A DNA stretch of 64,000 bases from Auanema rhodensis (GCA_964057225.1 OZ059898.1:13665767-13729766), one strand, 5' to 3'; counted from the first letter of the stretch, positions 22,543 through 36,695 are shown. A program made the numbers and translations. The notes: generated by a model from the letters alone, not told the origin.

Positions 22543-25500
22543 TGAGGGAACCATGTATTCATAACCATTATCGGTTTCAAAAAAGTTTTCTTTCAAATCC
22601 AGATGGTCTCTGCGAACTATCTCGGAGGTCTATTTTCTATGTTATATACAAGTATTTTTGCAAAACTTTTCTTTTGAACCCTGTTCGTGAATTCAAAATT
22701 GCATACATCTTTCTGAGAATTTGGCAGAAATTTTGTCCAGTTTTTTCTATAATTTTGCTCAAAAATGCTGACTTCTTAATACATTCTAGCGACGAAATAC
22801 TCTTTCTCATACTTTCAAAACATTTTGTATATTTCATTCCATTTTATAATAATTGTTTTCAAATATATATTTCTTCTTCTCTTTCTTCTTGTTTATATTA
22901 TATATAATAAGTATAACTAATTATAAGAGTTTAACGTAAATGACCAGTTATCGTTTCATGTTGTTCGTTAGTTCCACTTCAATTAGTTATTTCAATATGG
23001 TCCATATTAGGCACGATCTGTCGTCTGATCGTTTGACATCTCTTCCATTGCTTCAGGACATCTTTTAGATGTTTGGAGTATCTTTCTCATTAGCTTTCCT
23101 TTGCACAACACTGTCAAAATGAGAAATAATGAGAGAGGCTAAGAGAGAAAGAGAGAGAGAAAGATCCAGAACACAACAGAAATGGCAACACAACCGATCA
23201 TTGCATCTTCAAAAAATGAAATGAAAACTGTGAATATACATATGTGAAACGTCATTTCTACAACGTGGTGACAAACTATAACCTTAAGAGAGAATACCTC
23301 TCTCTCTCTCTCATTCTCTCTCTTTATCTCTTTTTCTCTCTGTCTCTTTAATCCCTCCTATTCTCATTGCTCTCTGGCTTCCAACATAGGTTTTCTTGCA
23401 TTCTCGCCAACATAGTCTCAATGAAAGTCCCAAAACGTGTCTAATCTAATAATATCTTTGGTTACCCATTTACAAGATTTTGTTCATTTGACACATTCCA
23501 ATTTGGTCAGCTTAATGTTTCACTTGGATGCTAATAGTTAGTGTTTTTCCCAACTATGTCTTTAACAAAAAAACTTTTTTTGAGTAAAAGCATTAGTTGA
23601 TAAGTTGGAAAAGATTTGAATCTAGTTTTACATGTTTTTCCTTTTTTTTTCAAAGTTTACACGAATATATCTTTAGGTTTATATATAACTATATACATAT
23701 ATTTCTTCAATATACTTCATATTCTATCAATTCATTTATATGAAAATTTGAAAATGAAAGAGAGAAAGATGAATTCCTAAACACATTATTGAAAAGCAGT
23801 TTTTAAAAAGAATATAGTCGATGAAAGAGAGTAAACGAGAAGAGAAAACTGATTGATTTCCATAAATAAATATATCTCGGTTCTTTCTATTCGTTGTCGT
23901 CTTATTCTTCTTCTGCTTCTTCTTCATGCTTCTCAGATCAGCTTACATCCTCCTCATCATACCAAAGCACTTCCGTAGCACTTCATCTACTATATATCCA
24001 ATGATTCTTTATTACTCATCTCTGGTATGGGTATTCCTATCTTTTCTTTCCTTCCATTACTCTCTTTCCCTCTTATTCTTCTTTTCCTCAATCTCTCTTA
24101 CTCTCTATAATTCTAAAAATCTCCTGTTTTCTTGAAATGAAATTTTTTTCCTATATCTCACTACTACACAAAACTGAGAAATATGCAATGAACAAATATC
24201 CTATCGTACTAATTCACTTCAAAATTCATTCCAACAACATTTTTTTTTTCATTTTTATCGTCTTGTTCCTATTCTTCCGATATTTTTGTGGCCACACTCA
24301 CAGCCATAGGGTGTCCACTTGGCCATAAATTTCGAAGCGGCCATCATCCGTTCTCAATTTTGTACACTTTGGATATTTGGCTTCTTCTGATTATCTAAGA
24401 ATTTTCGTGTATGTATTAGCTATTACCTCAATCTTTTCGTCTTTCTTTCAGCATTTTCATTATTGCCAATTCTGATTTTCTAATTTGAAATTAAATTTTT
24501 GATCAATATTTCTTTATTAATATTTAGAAATAATTTTATATAATGTCATTCAAACTTGAATATTTCATTTGGCTGACTATGCTGAATTTCCTCTCTTGTT
24601 TAATCCCAGCTTATCAGCCCGAATAGCCTTGCCTTCAACGGTTCCTCACCCAAAAGGCTCAACTTAATCCTTATAGCATGAACATTCCCTAATTGAAATT
24701 CTTTTATGTAAAAATCAAGTTGCTTTCTCCAAATATATTCTAATATTTATTTTCTATACGACAAGGTTTTGTGAAAAAAGTTTTGAAGTTGCAATCTGAC
24801 CAACATTCTGTCTCATTTTTCAATTGCTCTAAAAGGCTTCGACCATGTGCGTCCAGGAAATGGGACGAAAGAAGAGAAGCCATAACAGGCCTCCAAAAGC
24901 CTTTAGACTTCCAGTGTCTAATGCATAGCTGGCAGAGGGTAAAGAGATGCAGCTCCGGACTTTCCACCCTTCATGCCCTGAGGCAATCGAGCGGTTTCTC
25001 AATTAACATGACTAGTACGGCTCTACGAGCACTGTCATCCATCACATAACTTCTCTTCAACACTCAATATATATATTCATATATGAGCATAAATTGAAGA
25101 GTAAGAGAGTTTTACCATAAAGCCAATGAAAGAGAAGGATTAAAAAAAATTAAGAGAGAGGAACAGAGAGAAACAGAGAAAAAGGTAAAAAAGGGTATTT
25201 AAGAAAATTTTGCATTCACTTTCCTTTTAAGTTATTCTCATATGCTGCTCCTTCTCTCATCCGTACTCCTCTTAACCTAACACGTGGGTGCCTGAGATAT
25301 AACACATATCTAGGATAGTACTCAGAGAAGCAGAGAAACTGGGCTTGGGCTGAGAGAGATAGGCGGGAATAAGTGACACAGAAGCGGTCTGGGTGGGCAA
25401 TTATTTTTCCCTCCAATCTCCTAGATACTAGTGTGTTGATGATGATATGTGGTGAAGTGAGTTCATACCAAATATCGTCGTATCAGACATTTATTTCTTT

Positions 25501-25774
25501 TTTTTCATCAACAAACTAATAGTTAAGCTGATATTTAGTCTTTCATCTTTTTTATTTTCTCTTTCTCTTCTCTTTTTTTTAATTTTTTACACCATGATTT
25601 GATATATCTTGTTGGCTTTTTTTTATATCTCAATCTTTCTTCTTCACATGCTTAAGAATCGTTAGTTAGTTAGTTCCAACAATTGAAACTATTTGATTTC
25701 AGAAAGATTAATGTTTAACTAATTATAATTATAAAAAGAATAATAACTATAATCTATTAAACATCAACAACATC

Positions 25775-28700
25775 ATGTCAATCTATATTTTCGTCATTCA
25801 ACTCCTGCTGAGTTCTGTGTCTTCTCTAGAACTACGTAAGTTTCTATTCTTTTATTTCTTCTTTGAAAAGTATTTATCACATGTATATCTCATCCAAATC
25901 TATTCTTTTTTCTTCTTCTTCTGATAATTTGATTAAGAAATAGTGATAAGACGAAGAACTTATGAATTATTATCGCTCAAATGAACACATGTTCTTAATT
26001 GTTTCCTTAACTATACATATATAGTTAGATAGAATTCTTAGGCTAAAGAAAGAAAAAGCAATATCATTTACATTTTTTTTTGTTTTCCGATCGTTATGTG
26101 TGTAAATGAATCAGAAGTATATTCACGGTTTATTAGCATATATAAGCTGTTAAATGGATAGATTACTAGCTATCCTTCGGGAGATATTCTTTCATTTTTG
26201 CCGACACACATAGCTACTTCAAGTCTTTCAACAAACAATGCCCTCAGGGCTTCTGAAGTGTGAAGTGAGAGTAATGATCTGATATAGAGAAACATTCACA
26301 TATTCTTTTTTCCATTTTTGTCTAAAAGGAGCCTAGATTTTTTTCTATCGAAAAATATAACATAATTCTTCAGTCGGGAGAACAGACGATGAGTATCAAC
26401 AGATGCACGCAGTGAATACGCAAGTGCTCTCACCATTGCGTGTGACCTCGAAAACAGCTCGATTTTCTCTCATCTGACAGTGATGCTTCTATATTCTCGC
26501 TTTTGGAACGCTAGTTCCATAAGGTGTGAAGAACACATGCTACCTGTTTATCTATTTCTGTCACAAAGTTCGCACTCATCTCTCAAACTTGCAAAAGCTT
26601 TTAAGCTGTCAGTTCTAACAGCAGGAAGATGATATGTGAAAACGGAAGCCAACTGTTCCGGACACGGTCAAAGACTAGCCGCCTGAAGTCTTTCCGGGGT
26701 CGAAGCGCCTTGTGAGTCAATCGTTTTCTCTACTTCATCTATCTTCAACTCCTGTGCTCATTAAAAAAATTGAGAGAGTAGCTGTATTCAGAGAGGAATG
26801 AAGAGAGATAGAGAGAAAAAACAGGATGAAGGTGACAGGAAGAGGAGATGCAACAGTCTAAGAGTAATACAGTCGAATTTTTGTCTCCACACTTCCGTCG
26901 TCATCCATCATATATCTGTCACTAGGCAATATTACAAAATTTATTTTGAAGATAGATAAAGCTCTTTGGAATAAAGCACTTCAAACAGTCGGCCGATTAT
27001 TATCATAAAGCTGTCTATAGCACTTAGACGTCATCCTTGTTGCCGTCGTTCTGACCAGCTTTTTAGAACCGGGGATTTCATTTTTTGTTTTAATGAAAGA
27101 TCAACAAATTAAAAAGGAAAACGAAGCGTTGTTGATGACCATATGATCTTATGAATTCTTAAAGTCTTAAAGTCGATATTAATGAGATGATGTTGAGGAT
27201 GTTGATGAATAGCAATAAGTAAATCTCTATCAGAATCTGGATTTACAGAGTGAGTAAGGTGAATGACCTCAGCTATTTATCTTTCAATCATCATAACTAC
27301 TAACTTATCTATGTCAGTCTAAAAAGTTGTCAAAATAATTTATTTGTTTGTTTACCTCACTCACTCATTCATCAACAATTCTTATCTCAGACGGAAAAAA
27401 AGTTATTTATGATTATAGATATGTAAAACTACTTTTACACTAAATATTTAAATAAGAATGTTGTAAATCAAAACAGAGATGTTAAGGTGTGAACTGTTTA
27501 TAGTAGAATATACATATAGTATAGATGTATTCAAAGAAAACAGAAAGAGAGAGAAAGAGAAAGAGAGAGAGAGAGAGAGAGAGGTACTGTTTCAAATATG
27601 ATTTACAACCTTAGAAAAAACATTCTCATCTTCCTTAAGAAGGCGAAGAAAGGGAACGTCTGGCCTAAAATACTGTTTTTTTATGTTTATTGGTACTTGC
27701 TGTCATGTTGTTTTGATTGTTCTAAACCAAAGACGGCACAGTGATTCAACATCGCGATTGTGGTCATAGTAACTCAATTTCACATAATACTCATATACGA
27801 TATGAGGTTTTTGTCTGGAAAAATTGGAGAAGAGTAAGATAGAGTTACATATGATCAGTCATCACATCAACAAGCAACTATAGTTAGCTAGCTATATCGT
27901 TTAGTAAATGAACTCTGATCTTCATGATAGTAAGTGAACAAGTTTCTTGGATTTGGCCTCTTCTATGTCTTACTGTACATTTCTTAGATATGTTTGTAGA
28001 AGCCATATTTGGGTTTGTTCATCAACTTCTTCTTCAATCTGACTTACATCTAAGAGTTCCTAGTCTCTTAAGTAAATACCAAAACACAGAAGTCGGCAAC
28101 ATTCTTAAGACAAATGTGTGATTTTTGGCACAAAAATCTTAAGATTCTTATCATATCTCACTTATATCCTTATATGCCATTCAAGGAGTATATTTACTAG
28201 ATTATAATGACGTAACATATAGCTAATCGTCGGTGTATATCAAAGGCAATTATTATTATTTCTATCCGGAAATTGTGGATTAGCATATAAACTACTGTGT
28301 GTGTGTGTGTGTGTGCTCCTTTTCCAAGCTCATAGCCTATCAACTGTTTCTAACAGGGGTTTACTGCTCCTTGTGAAAAAGAGCAGGTTGAGTCTCAGAT
28401 TCGGTTGACTGCAAGAGATGCGTATGTTCATCTCTTGGACCTAATTCCTTCATTCGGTCAACCAAACAATAGAAGTCATGCGAAAATCAAATAGAACATC
28501 TAGCTAACTACCGTGGGTGAGCAAATGAAGATGAACCATCCACATCCTCATCATGACAATCATCATCATCTTTTTTCATCTTCGACACCATTATTCGTTA
28601 TGAGACCATGAGGGCTTTTAAGACAAAATATTCATTTTTCCAATGAAAATTTATTTCAATTCTTATGTTCTTTAGTCCACAGAAATTTATTTGAGTTGCT

Positions 28701-31700
28701 CAGAAATGAATTTTAATTGAAAAAGCTTGTGAGTCGTCTCATTCATCAGAAGGTTAGAAGGTCAGCATTCTATAAACCTATCTACTCTCACTCCATCCTT
28801 TGCTCTCTTTCTCTCTCTCTTCTTATGCCTTTTAAGGTTTGTATTGTATTAGAACGACTACAAAGGTTTAAGAGTAGGAATCAGAGAAGGGGGATTAGAA
28901 CCCAGATGCATCAAACAACAGCAGTATCTAACAGTGCAAATGCTTCGAAGATGTTTGTCTGAGTGCTCCTACCCAATCTGGTATTAGAACCTAATGAACC
29001 ATATATGGAACATGTATTTGTATGTACATTTAGCAATTGTTTAAGAATTTCAAAAGCATACTTGATGTTTGAAGTTATTTTTTCGCTTTGAGACTTCAGT
29101 TTCATCAAATTCGAAGAAATCATTTGGTTGTATAGTTTGTTGAAACTCTAATTTTACAAATTCATTCAATGAAAATAATAAAATAAACTGGAATTTCAAA
29201 ATACAGAAAGAGGGAGAGAAAGATTTAAGAGTAATTCTGATTTTACGATTGAAAATCTTCATGATTACTTTTGGGATCGTTGTTATCCAAATCCTAACAT
29301 CATTTTCATCGTAAATTCAGAAGTCATTTAGAGGAGTAAATCGCCGTCCTTGTGCGTTGGTCCATCATCAAATTTTCCAAAATTTCTGCCATATTAGCCT
29401 TTTAGACAACTGTTTCTAGCTATACATATACACACATATATATATATAGGTATTGAGGGCTTTTAGCTCGTAAGGATTATAGAATTTTACGATGTTTCTG
29501 ATTAATTATAAATGAGATTTTAATGTATTTTTGGGCTTTCATCGTTTATGACCTCGTGTTTCCTATCTCTCCTTCTGTTATAGCAATGAATTACAAGAGA
29601 ATATCCATATATATAAGAGGTCAAATTGATTCAAAATGACCTGAATGATGATGCAATAGATGAATATAAAACCCAGGGGGGAAAATCTGTTCATCGATAT
29701 GGCAGAAAAATCATTTTTCATCAAAAAAAAAATCAAAAAAATAACATGAAAAGGCTTTTTGTAATATGATGCTTATAAGATACATATGTATGTATAAGTA
29801 AAGAGATGATATGTAAATATTGTTTTTGAAAATTGTAATTGTACCGTTGAAGCGGTAAAAGTTCAAAAAGAAGATACCGAAGTCAAGTGGAAAATGATCT
29901 TCTGTTGGCATGTCGGTCACTATACGGCTATTTGGTCATGACAGGTGAAGCATCTGCTCTAAACTCATAAATCTGTGAAAGTATTCTATAGACCTATATA
30001 GGTATTAGGTTTACGTAAAAGAAAAGTATATCATTGCTAGCTTATCCTTATTTTTTCCAAATAGTTCATTGGAGGGAAGAGAAAAAAGAAATTTTTGAAA
30101 AAATGCAACCGCTTTGTTGACTTTATAAATCAAAAATGACTTCATTGAGTGCACGCATACGTATGAATATTCTAATTTTGTGTATTTATTGCAGGAGGAT
30201 GCAACCATCCCCTAGGAATGACTTCTGGAGTTATTAGCGATTCTCAGATTACTGCATCATCCTCGTTTGATGAAGAAAGTACCGGACCTCAACACGCTCG
30301 GTTAGTTTTCAATTTATTAATTTATAGGATTGAGTATATCATTGCATAATACTCAGCCAACTGTCAGCGTCTTTATCTTTGTAATTAGCAACGGAATTCC
30401 GTTCGACAGCCACTTCTAACAAGGGGAAGGATTGAAAGAACAATAATATAAATATAATTTATTCCACTTCATTGAATGACGTGAGAAGGTCTTCATTTGA
30501 GTCAAGACAATCTTACAACTGATAGAGTTATATAGAATGAACATATGGTCACTTGTTCGTCGTCATCGTCTTCTGAATATGCCATTCGCTCCGTCGGTTG
30601 TCTCTTCTTCTATCCTTTTCTTTTTGCTCTAAATCTCAGTTGAATTCCTTTCCATCCAAGATGTCATTCTATCTTCTTGGATCTCCAAAATCGTCATTCA
30701 ACCATGTCAAACACAATTAGCTCGATCTATGAAGGATTCATACAAGAGCAAGTCATCAGAAGATATGAGAAGATTTTCTTTGATTTGTTGTTGACAAGCC
30801 TGTCCAAAATCAGTATGGTCAACAGATTGTTGTCCTATACGCTCTCATCAGCCTAAATAATGAGAATTTGCTTCATTACTGATCACAAAATTACTACAGG
30901 GCATAAGTACTCTGTTCTGTATTTTCTAGCCTTTTAAGTTACAATCCGAGTTTTGCTTATGGGGATTTGAAGGGAACTACTGCAGCATGGCAAGCAGAAA
31001 GATCCGTAGAGCAGCTGATGAGTAATATGTGAAGCGGGAAGACATAAAAAGAGAAACTTTCTAGTATATGGGTCAAACATCTTATTAGCAACATTTTTCA
31101 TTCATTTTTGGCCATCAAGACACGGAAAAGCCGCCTGGATGTGCTTAATTGAATGGCACCCATCGGAAGTGGCTAGGCTGAAAAGGGGAAAAAAGATGTT
31201 TCCTAATAGACTAATGACAGGCTTTTGCTAGCAACTGTTAACTCTGACCATATGGATATAGTTCCGTTCAATAAAAAAAAATATTCAAATAATTTTTTCA
31301 GATTACGTCTTCAAACTGGCAGCGGAGCATGGTGTCCTCTTCATCAGATAAATTCCACAACAAAGGAATGGATTGAAGTCAACTTCAATCAAGATATGGG
31401 TATGACATAGCTAATCATACGGTATTCCAGTAATACATAATTTTGCTTTTAGTCATCTCTGCTGTTGAAACAGAAGGAAGATACGACAATGGTCGTGGTA
31501 TGGAATATGCAAAAGCTTATTCTATTGAATACTATAGAAGTAATTTGGATTCTTGGGCATTATATCGTGGAAATAATGGAAAACATGTATGTTGTTCTTT
31601 TTTTCTTTTTTTTTTAAATATGCTATATGGTTAATTCCATATTCTCAAAGAAAAAAGTCGTTTTTTTCTTTCCGGGATTTCTTCCCATTCAGAAGAAATG

Positions 31701-34700
31701 TCATCGTTATATCGTTTGATGCCGATATATACCGACAACCTGAGTGAAGTGAAGTTCAGATGATGATGATGATGAGTTGTCATAAGAAATGCAGAACAAA
31801 TGTTCTTTCTATTCATTTCGATGTGAGTGGGAAGAAAAAATAATTTTCTTTTTTTTTGTTTTGTGAAGGGAATCAAGAGAAGAGAAGAGAAAAAGAGAGA
31901 GAAAGAGGGAGAGAGTGAAAGAGAAATGATACAATATAGGAGAACAAGATGTTTCTTCTGATTTATATTGAGTTTCTTGAATTTTCAATTAAATCCAACA
32001 GCAAGACAGATGTACGAATGCATATGTGGTTAAGCTATTTTCTTCTATTTTCTTTGAAAAGAAGGAAAAATTACAACCAGTTACCAACAGATGAGGAACA
32101 AGTAGTTTACAGTCCTGTTACTGTCTCAGTTATGAGCAGCTGGGGACGGCAGAAACCTTATACGGATAAAGAAACCATCGGCTACTTTGTGGATTAAACG
32201 AAAGGTCATTTTCACGATAATTCTTGTCACAGGTCACGCAATTAAAGGGAAATGAAACAGTATAGAAAAGTCTTTTAAGGTAGCAATGATGAGGGATAGT
32301 TAATACCGATCCCAGCTTATGCATAACATTCTCAAATAAAATATAATTAGCATAATTAACTAAAATAATCATCGTCACCTGTTCATTTCTGAATACGAGC
32401 ATGGTGCGAAAAAAAAGAGAATCATTTTTTCCCAGATCTTTTGATGTTTTCAAAAGAGAGACATTTGAACAGCTTTAATACGCCTTTCTTTCAAGATTTT
32501 CTAAAGTCCTTGACCAGGCGCTAAATGCACTTATCATACATGCATCGTCTGCTTCTGGGTGCTTTTTAATTCTTTCTGTCGTCAAACAACAAAGAAAAAT
32601 GTTGATTGTCATCAATCATGCTATAAGATTGAGAGGGCTTGGAGTTAAAGAACATAGCAGACCCTTAAGTAGTACTGAATATCAATTCTGTAATTCTCTC
32701 TTTCTCTCTCTCTCTTTCTCTTACTCTCATTCTCTCTTGTCCTCTCATAAGGACTGTATTCTGTTGTCAGCTGTGTATTTGAAGGATTGAGAGATTGAGA
32801 AGGAAGGGAAACAGAAAGAGCAAGAAAGATAGAAAAGGAAATGGCACTTTTTATGTTGACGTCATCTGGTCATCATGTCTTGTTCTCGTCCTCCAGAATT
32901 CATAATCACGTTTTAAGCGAGAGAAGTACAAGATAGAGAGGGAGAGAAAAGGATGTGGTTTGACCATTACAATGCTAAAATCATTGATTTTGAACAGAAT
33001 TGTGACATGAGAAGACACAACAGACATCAGGCTTCTGTCTCATCAGGCCAACTAGTTCATAGTCCTTATCTATTCAGAGAATTTTTGAAGGGCATCATGA
33101 GCGATATGAGTAGACAAGAATGAATATCATACCAGATGTTATACATGCATATATACAGTTCATCATCATTATGATTTGTGAAGAAAACATTGTGAACAAT
33201 GAGATTTTCATGACATGATACGTCAATCTTCTGTCAATTTGCCAGATTACGTGAGAATTTTGATGGCAATTTCTATTCCAAACTATGATTGTTTTGAGGG
33301 AAACTGTGAAGAGTTATATGAACCTATTATTCAAACTTCAAATAAAATAGTTGAAGATTAGAAGAACCTATATGACAGAAGCTCTTTTGACGGCTTCTGT
33401 CTTCTAATAATGAGCAGAAAATCCGTTGATTACAGTTGCCGTTCTTCGGTTGCTTTCTAGCATTGAGATCAAAGCCACGGGTCACTAAACATCTTAATCC
33501 CGTTATGGTTCAGCGTTTTACCTTTCAATTGCCAAAAATCTCAGAAATCTCATTCATTACCATCTGATCTAAAGGTTAAGACAGAAAATACGTCAGAAGC
33601 GGATTAACTTTTCTTCTAAAAGACTTCATGATCGTGAGGATAATGTTACGATTTGTCAGATGACGCAATAAATGATCTGAGCAATACCATACTAAGGATT
33701 ATAAGACGTCAAACAGAGCATATCGTTCAATAAATTTATTATTTTTATAAAAAAGAAAGATAATAAATCTTATAAATGAATAAAATATATTTTTTTATAG
33801 TAAATAAATCAAAATAATTTCAGATTATTCCTGGAAATACTGACACTCTCACAGGAGTATTAAGAGTATTGAATGGAACTATTATTGCTCGTAAAATTCG
33901 AATAATTCCCATTTCAAATACTACAAGAACTGTTTGTCTTAAATTTGAGATTTATGGATGCCCATATAGAGGTAAATTTTTTCTTTTTAAATGTTCAGAA
34001 AAAAAAGGTGAAATGCAACCGATAACACGAAGAAAAATATGTAAAAATGCGAATTATGAATTAATTTTACGTGAATGACGTGAAAATAATAATTATATAT
34101 CTTAATATGCTAATTTTCAATTTCAGATATTGTTGAATCGTATTCCATTCCAATAGGATCATTTTCTGATGGATTACTCCTATTAGATAATACTTATGAT
34201 GGAAAATTTGAAAATAAAATGCAAAAAGGTGGAATTGGCAAGCTATTTGATGGTATGATTGGTCATGATGATTTTGAACATCATCCACAAAAATGGGTTG
34301 GATGGCACAAAGAACCAGAAACAGGTAAGATTATAAAACAAAAATAGTTTTTTCTGAGTCATCTAATACAATTCTTTTCAGAATTTATTCCATTATTCTT
34401 TACTTTTACTTCTCGTCAAAATATTTCGTCAATTCTTATTCATACAAGCAATCAGTTTAATCAATTGGCACCAGCTTTTGCCTCAGCTTCTATCTCATTT
34501 TCACTTGACGGAAACAATTTTTCCCGAAGAACAGTTCATTTTCAATATAAGAAAGATATGAAATTTGAAAATTCACGTTGGATTCGTATACCAATTCCTG
34601 ATCGTATTGCTAAAGCTGTTGAGGTTCGCATGATTCTTTTCTAATTTTATTAATTATATATTGTATTCAGGTTAAATTATATTTCCAAGAACAAGCTACA

Positions 34701-36372
34701 TGGCTTCTTATTTCTGAAGTCAAATTCGAAACAAACAGAATTATTTTTGAAATTTCTGATGAAGGATCTCATGAAGATTTCGTTTTACATCACGTAACTG
34801 AGAGTGAGCCAACTGATCCTATGAGTATTCATGCATATCGTAAGAAATTCATATAGTTAACGTTGATTTATTCAAAATATTTCAGTTCTTTCTTTGGCTA
34901 TTTTCTCTTTTGTTATTGTTTCTTGTGTCATTTTCCTGATGAAGCGACGTGATAGAAGAGTTAAAGCATCATCTCCAGCACCAACCTTATATAATCGACG
35001 AAAATTAGAAACTTTGATTAACTATAACGGAACAAGAGTAAGCTTTATCTCAAGTTTAGACTTTTTAATTTCAAAAATCTTTTAGACTATGACAACAACT
35101 GTCTCAGGATATGAAATGACAAGAGAAAGTATGCCTACTTTATTAGAAAAATATCCAATTCTTGAATCACTTGAATCAGAATATGCGGAACCTGAAATGA
35201 TGTAAGAACCTGTAAAACTTTAAAAAGTTACCAAAATATTCTGTTTCAGTTGTGGAAATATATATAATCCTTTATTATCTTCATTCTATACAACTGATGA
35301 TACATTACCTATGGATTTTAAGAAATCGTAAGTTTTATTTCATAAAATTTGTGGTAAAATGAAAATATTACAGTAATCCTCTATCTTCATTGGTTAAATA
35401 TTCTGATTATGGAGAAGTTTATACTACTACTCTTCCTGAAATTGATAGAAATAAGCTGGAGTTTGTGGATAAAGTTGGACAAGGAGAGTTTGGAGAAGTT
35501 CATCTCTGCCGTCTGGAGAACCGCCTTGTTGCTGTCAAACGGCTTCACAGTACCACCGAAGAGGATGAGATGGCTTTCCAAAGGGAGATTCGTGTTCTTG
35601 GAGCTCTGAAGCATGCTAACGTTGTTGAAGTTATTGCTGTTTCTACTATTAACAAGCCTATTCTCTGCGTAATGGAATACATGACTAAGGGAGATTTAAA
35701 ATCATATCTTTCAACACTTCCGGAAATAACATCTTCATACTGTATATCTGTGTGTACTCAACTTGCTGCTGGATTGGCTTATCTGGAATCATGTAACTTT
35801 GTCCACCGCGATGTTGCTGCTCGTAACTGTCTCGTTGATGACGATGGAAATGTAAAAATTGCTGATTTTGGAATGGCTCGATCATTATATTCATCTGAAT
35901 ATTATAAAGTTGGAGGTGGAAACTTTGTTTTACCAGTTCGTTGGATGTCTCCAGAAGCACTTTTCATGGTTTGTCTTGAGTACTTTTTATCCTGTTTAAT
36001 GCTAATCATATCTTTAGGGTAAATTCTCATCAGCTTCTGATGTCTGGTCATTTGGAATTACGATGTGGGAAATATTTAATAAGTGCCAACTTCGTCCATT
36101 CAATCATCTTTCTGATGATAAAGTTGTTCCAAACCTTCAAACAATTTGTAGTACAGGACGAATAGAGGTAATAATTTGCTTAAAATCTGATCTTTAAACT
36201 ATTCTTCTCAAATTTTCAGAATTCACTTTCTTGCCCATCACTATGCCCTCAAATATTGTATCATCAGTTACTGCTAAGATGCTTACATCCATCTGCCACA
36301 GCTCGACCAAGTTTTGCTCTGATTCATCTGAATCTTCAATCATTTATCCATTCAAACAAAATCAATTTATAG
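25775..36372 (+). CDS. discoidin-domain receptor tyrosine kinase (DDR-1/DDR-2 type)
   Basis: Collagen-binding receptor kinase; the nematode members act in axon guidance. About 14 exons: 25775-25835 (signal peptide MSIYIFVIQLLLSSVSS), 30195-30300, 31302-31399, 31453-31586, then from about 33824 to 36372, for roughly 800 residues. The discoidin domain starts at CNHPLGMTSGVISDSQITAS and runs through WIEVNF, SAVETEGRYDNGRG and KFEIYGCPYR. A second beta-sandwich region includes DGLLLLDNTYDG and KWVGWH. The membrane helix LSLAIFSFVIVSCVIFLM is followed by a basic stop. Kinase motifs are all present: GQGEFGEV, VAVKRL, HRDVAARN, DFGMAR, activation-loop YSSEYYKV, LPVRWMSPEAL, and DVWSFGITMWE. The tail is short, ending at TAG 36370-36372. 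Introns 1 (4.4 kb), 2 (1 kb) and 4 (2.2 kb) are unusually long for this window. I cannot tell which of the two nematode paralogues it is. Confidence 0.95.
27545..27582. repeat. imperfect (GA)n tract in DDR intron 1
   Basis: GA units with a few AAAG interruptions. Confidence 0.9.
28295..28315. repeat. (GT)n microsatellite in DDR intron 1
   Basis: Ten uninterrupted TG units, the only clear GT array seen in the window. Confidence 0.9.
31587..33823 (+). other. 2.2 kb intron 4 of the DDR gene
   Basis: Splits the discoidin domain between GNNGKH and IIPGNTDTL. It starts GTATGTTG and ends in AATTTCAG. It includes A/G-rich tracts near 31868-31925 and CT-rich near 32697-32735. Open frames of 60-107 codons occur on both strands, but none shows a recognisable domain. 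Confidence 0.75.
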
Positions 36373-36695
36373 TTAAACTTATATGATATATTTAGTGTAA
36401 TTCATTATTCTAACGTGTTTGTTCTCTTTCATCCAATTCAAATGTCTACAAAAATTTTATTGTTTTTTTAGTTAATTTCAATTTGCTAGCTAGCTTTCTT
36501 CCAAGATAAGCTCTCTATTCCAAATACGGTTCAAATCATCAGTGATCTAATTATCTATCCATGTCCGTTAAATATCTTTTAAGGACGTTTTCTATGTATT
36601 TATTTTTTTAATTATATATTGTATGTACATAATTTGTAAACAAACTTTCATTTCAACTTTATAAGTTTCAAATATTAAAAAATAAAAATTTTATT
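36373..36695. terminator. convergent 3' region of the DDR and CNG genes
   Basis: A 323-base spacer between two stop codons facing each other, so it holds both 3' untranslated regions. A candidate polyadenylation signal on the + strand is AATAAAAA near 36681, very close to the other gene's stop, so the transcripts may overlap. No other feature seen. Confidence 0.45.

Larger units (their letters stand above)
13801..25774. other. 12 kb gene desert upstream of the DDR kinase gene
   Basis: I find no exon that can be supported in this stretch. It holds A+T-rich sequence, long Pyr/Pur-biased tracts, (GA)n arrays near 14584-14636 and 22499-22533, and CT-rich runs around 23300-23340 and 24030-24110. 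A few segments are visibly richer in G+C, notably about 20930-21240 and 24770-25060. All open frames are short, overlap on both strands, and lack family resemblance. As the gap directly precedes a large conserved receptor gene, enhancers or unrecognised 5' non-coding exons are likely contents, but this is inference. Confidence 0.55.
25836..30194 (+). other. large first intron of the DDR gene
   Basis: Begins at GTAAGTTTCT just after the signal-peptide exon and ends in TTATTGCAG. The junctions are phase 1 and restore an Arg codon. It contains a (GA)n tract at 27545-27582, a (GT)n tract at 28295-28315, and a G+C-richer stretch at about 26170-26760. No supported exon inside. A large first intron behind a signal-peptide exon is a common place for tissue-specific enhancers, which is inference here. 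Confidence 0.8.

Noticed and set aside
22125-22907. Several open frames rich in Phe, Leu and Ser in the gene desert
   Set aside because: No splice-consistent partners, no domain and no signal; Phe/Leu/Ser richness is what pyrimidine-rich DNA gives by chance.
28360-28440. Possible second tRNA (a GGTT...TTCGGTTGAC stretch)
   Set aside because: The arms do not pair into a cloverleaf and there is no proper B-box.
31949-32197. An 82-codon frame in DDR intron 4 with a readable C-terminal part
   Set aside because: No recognisable domain and no splice support linking it to the kinase gene; other frames of similar length overlap it.
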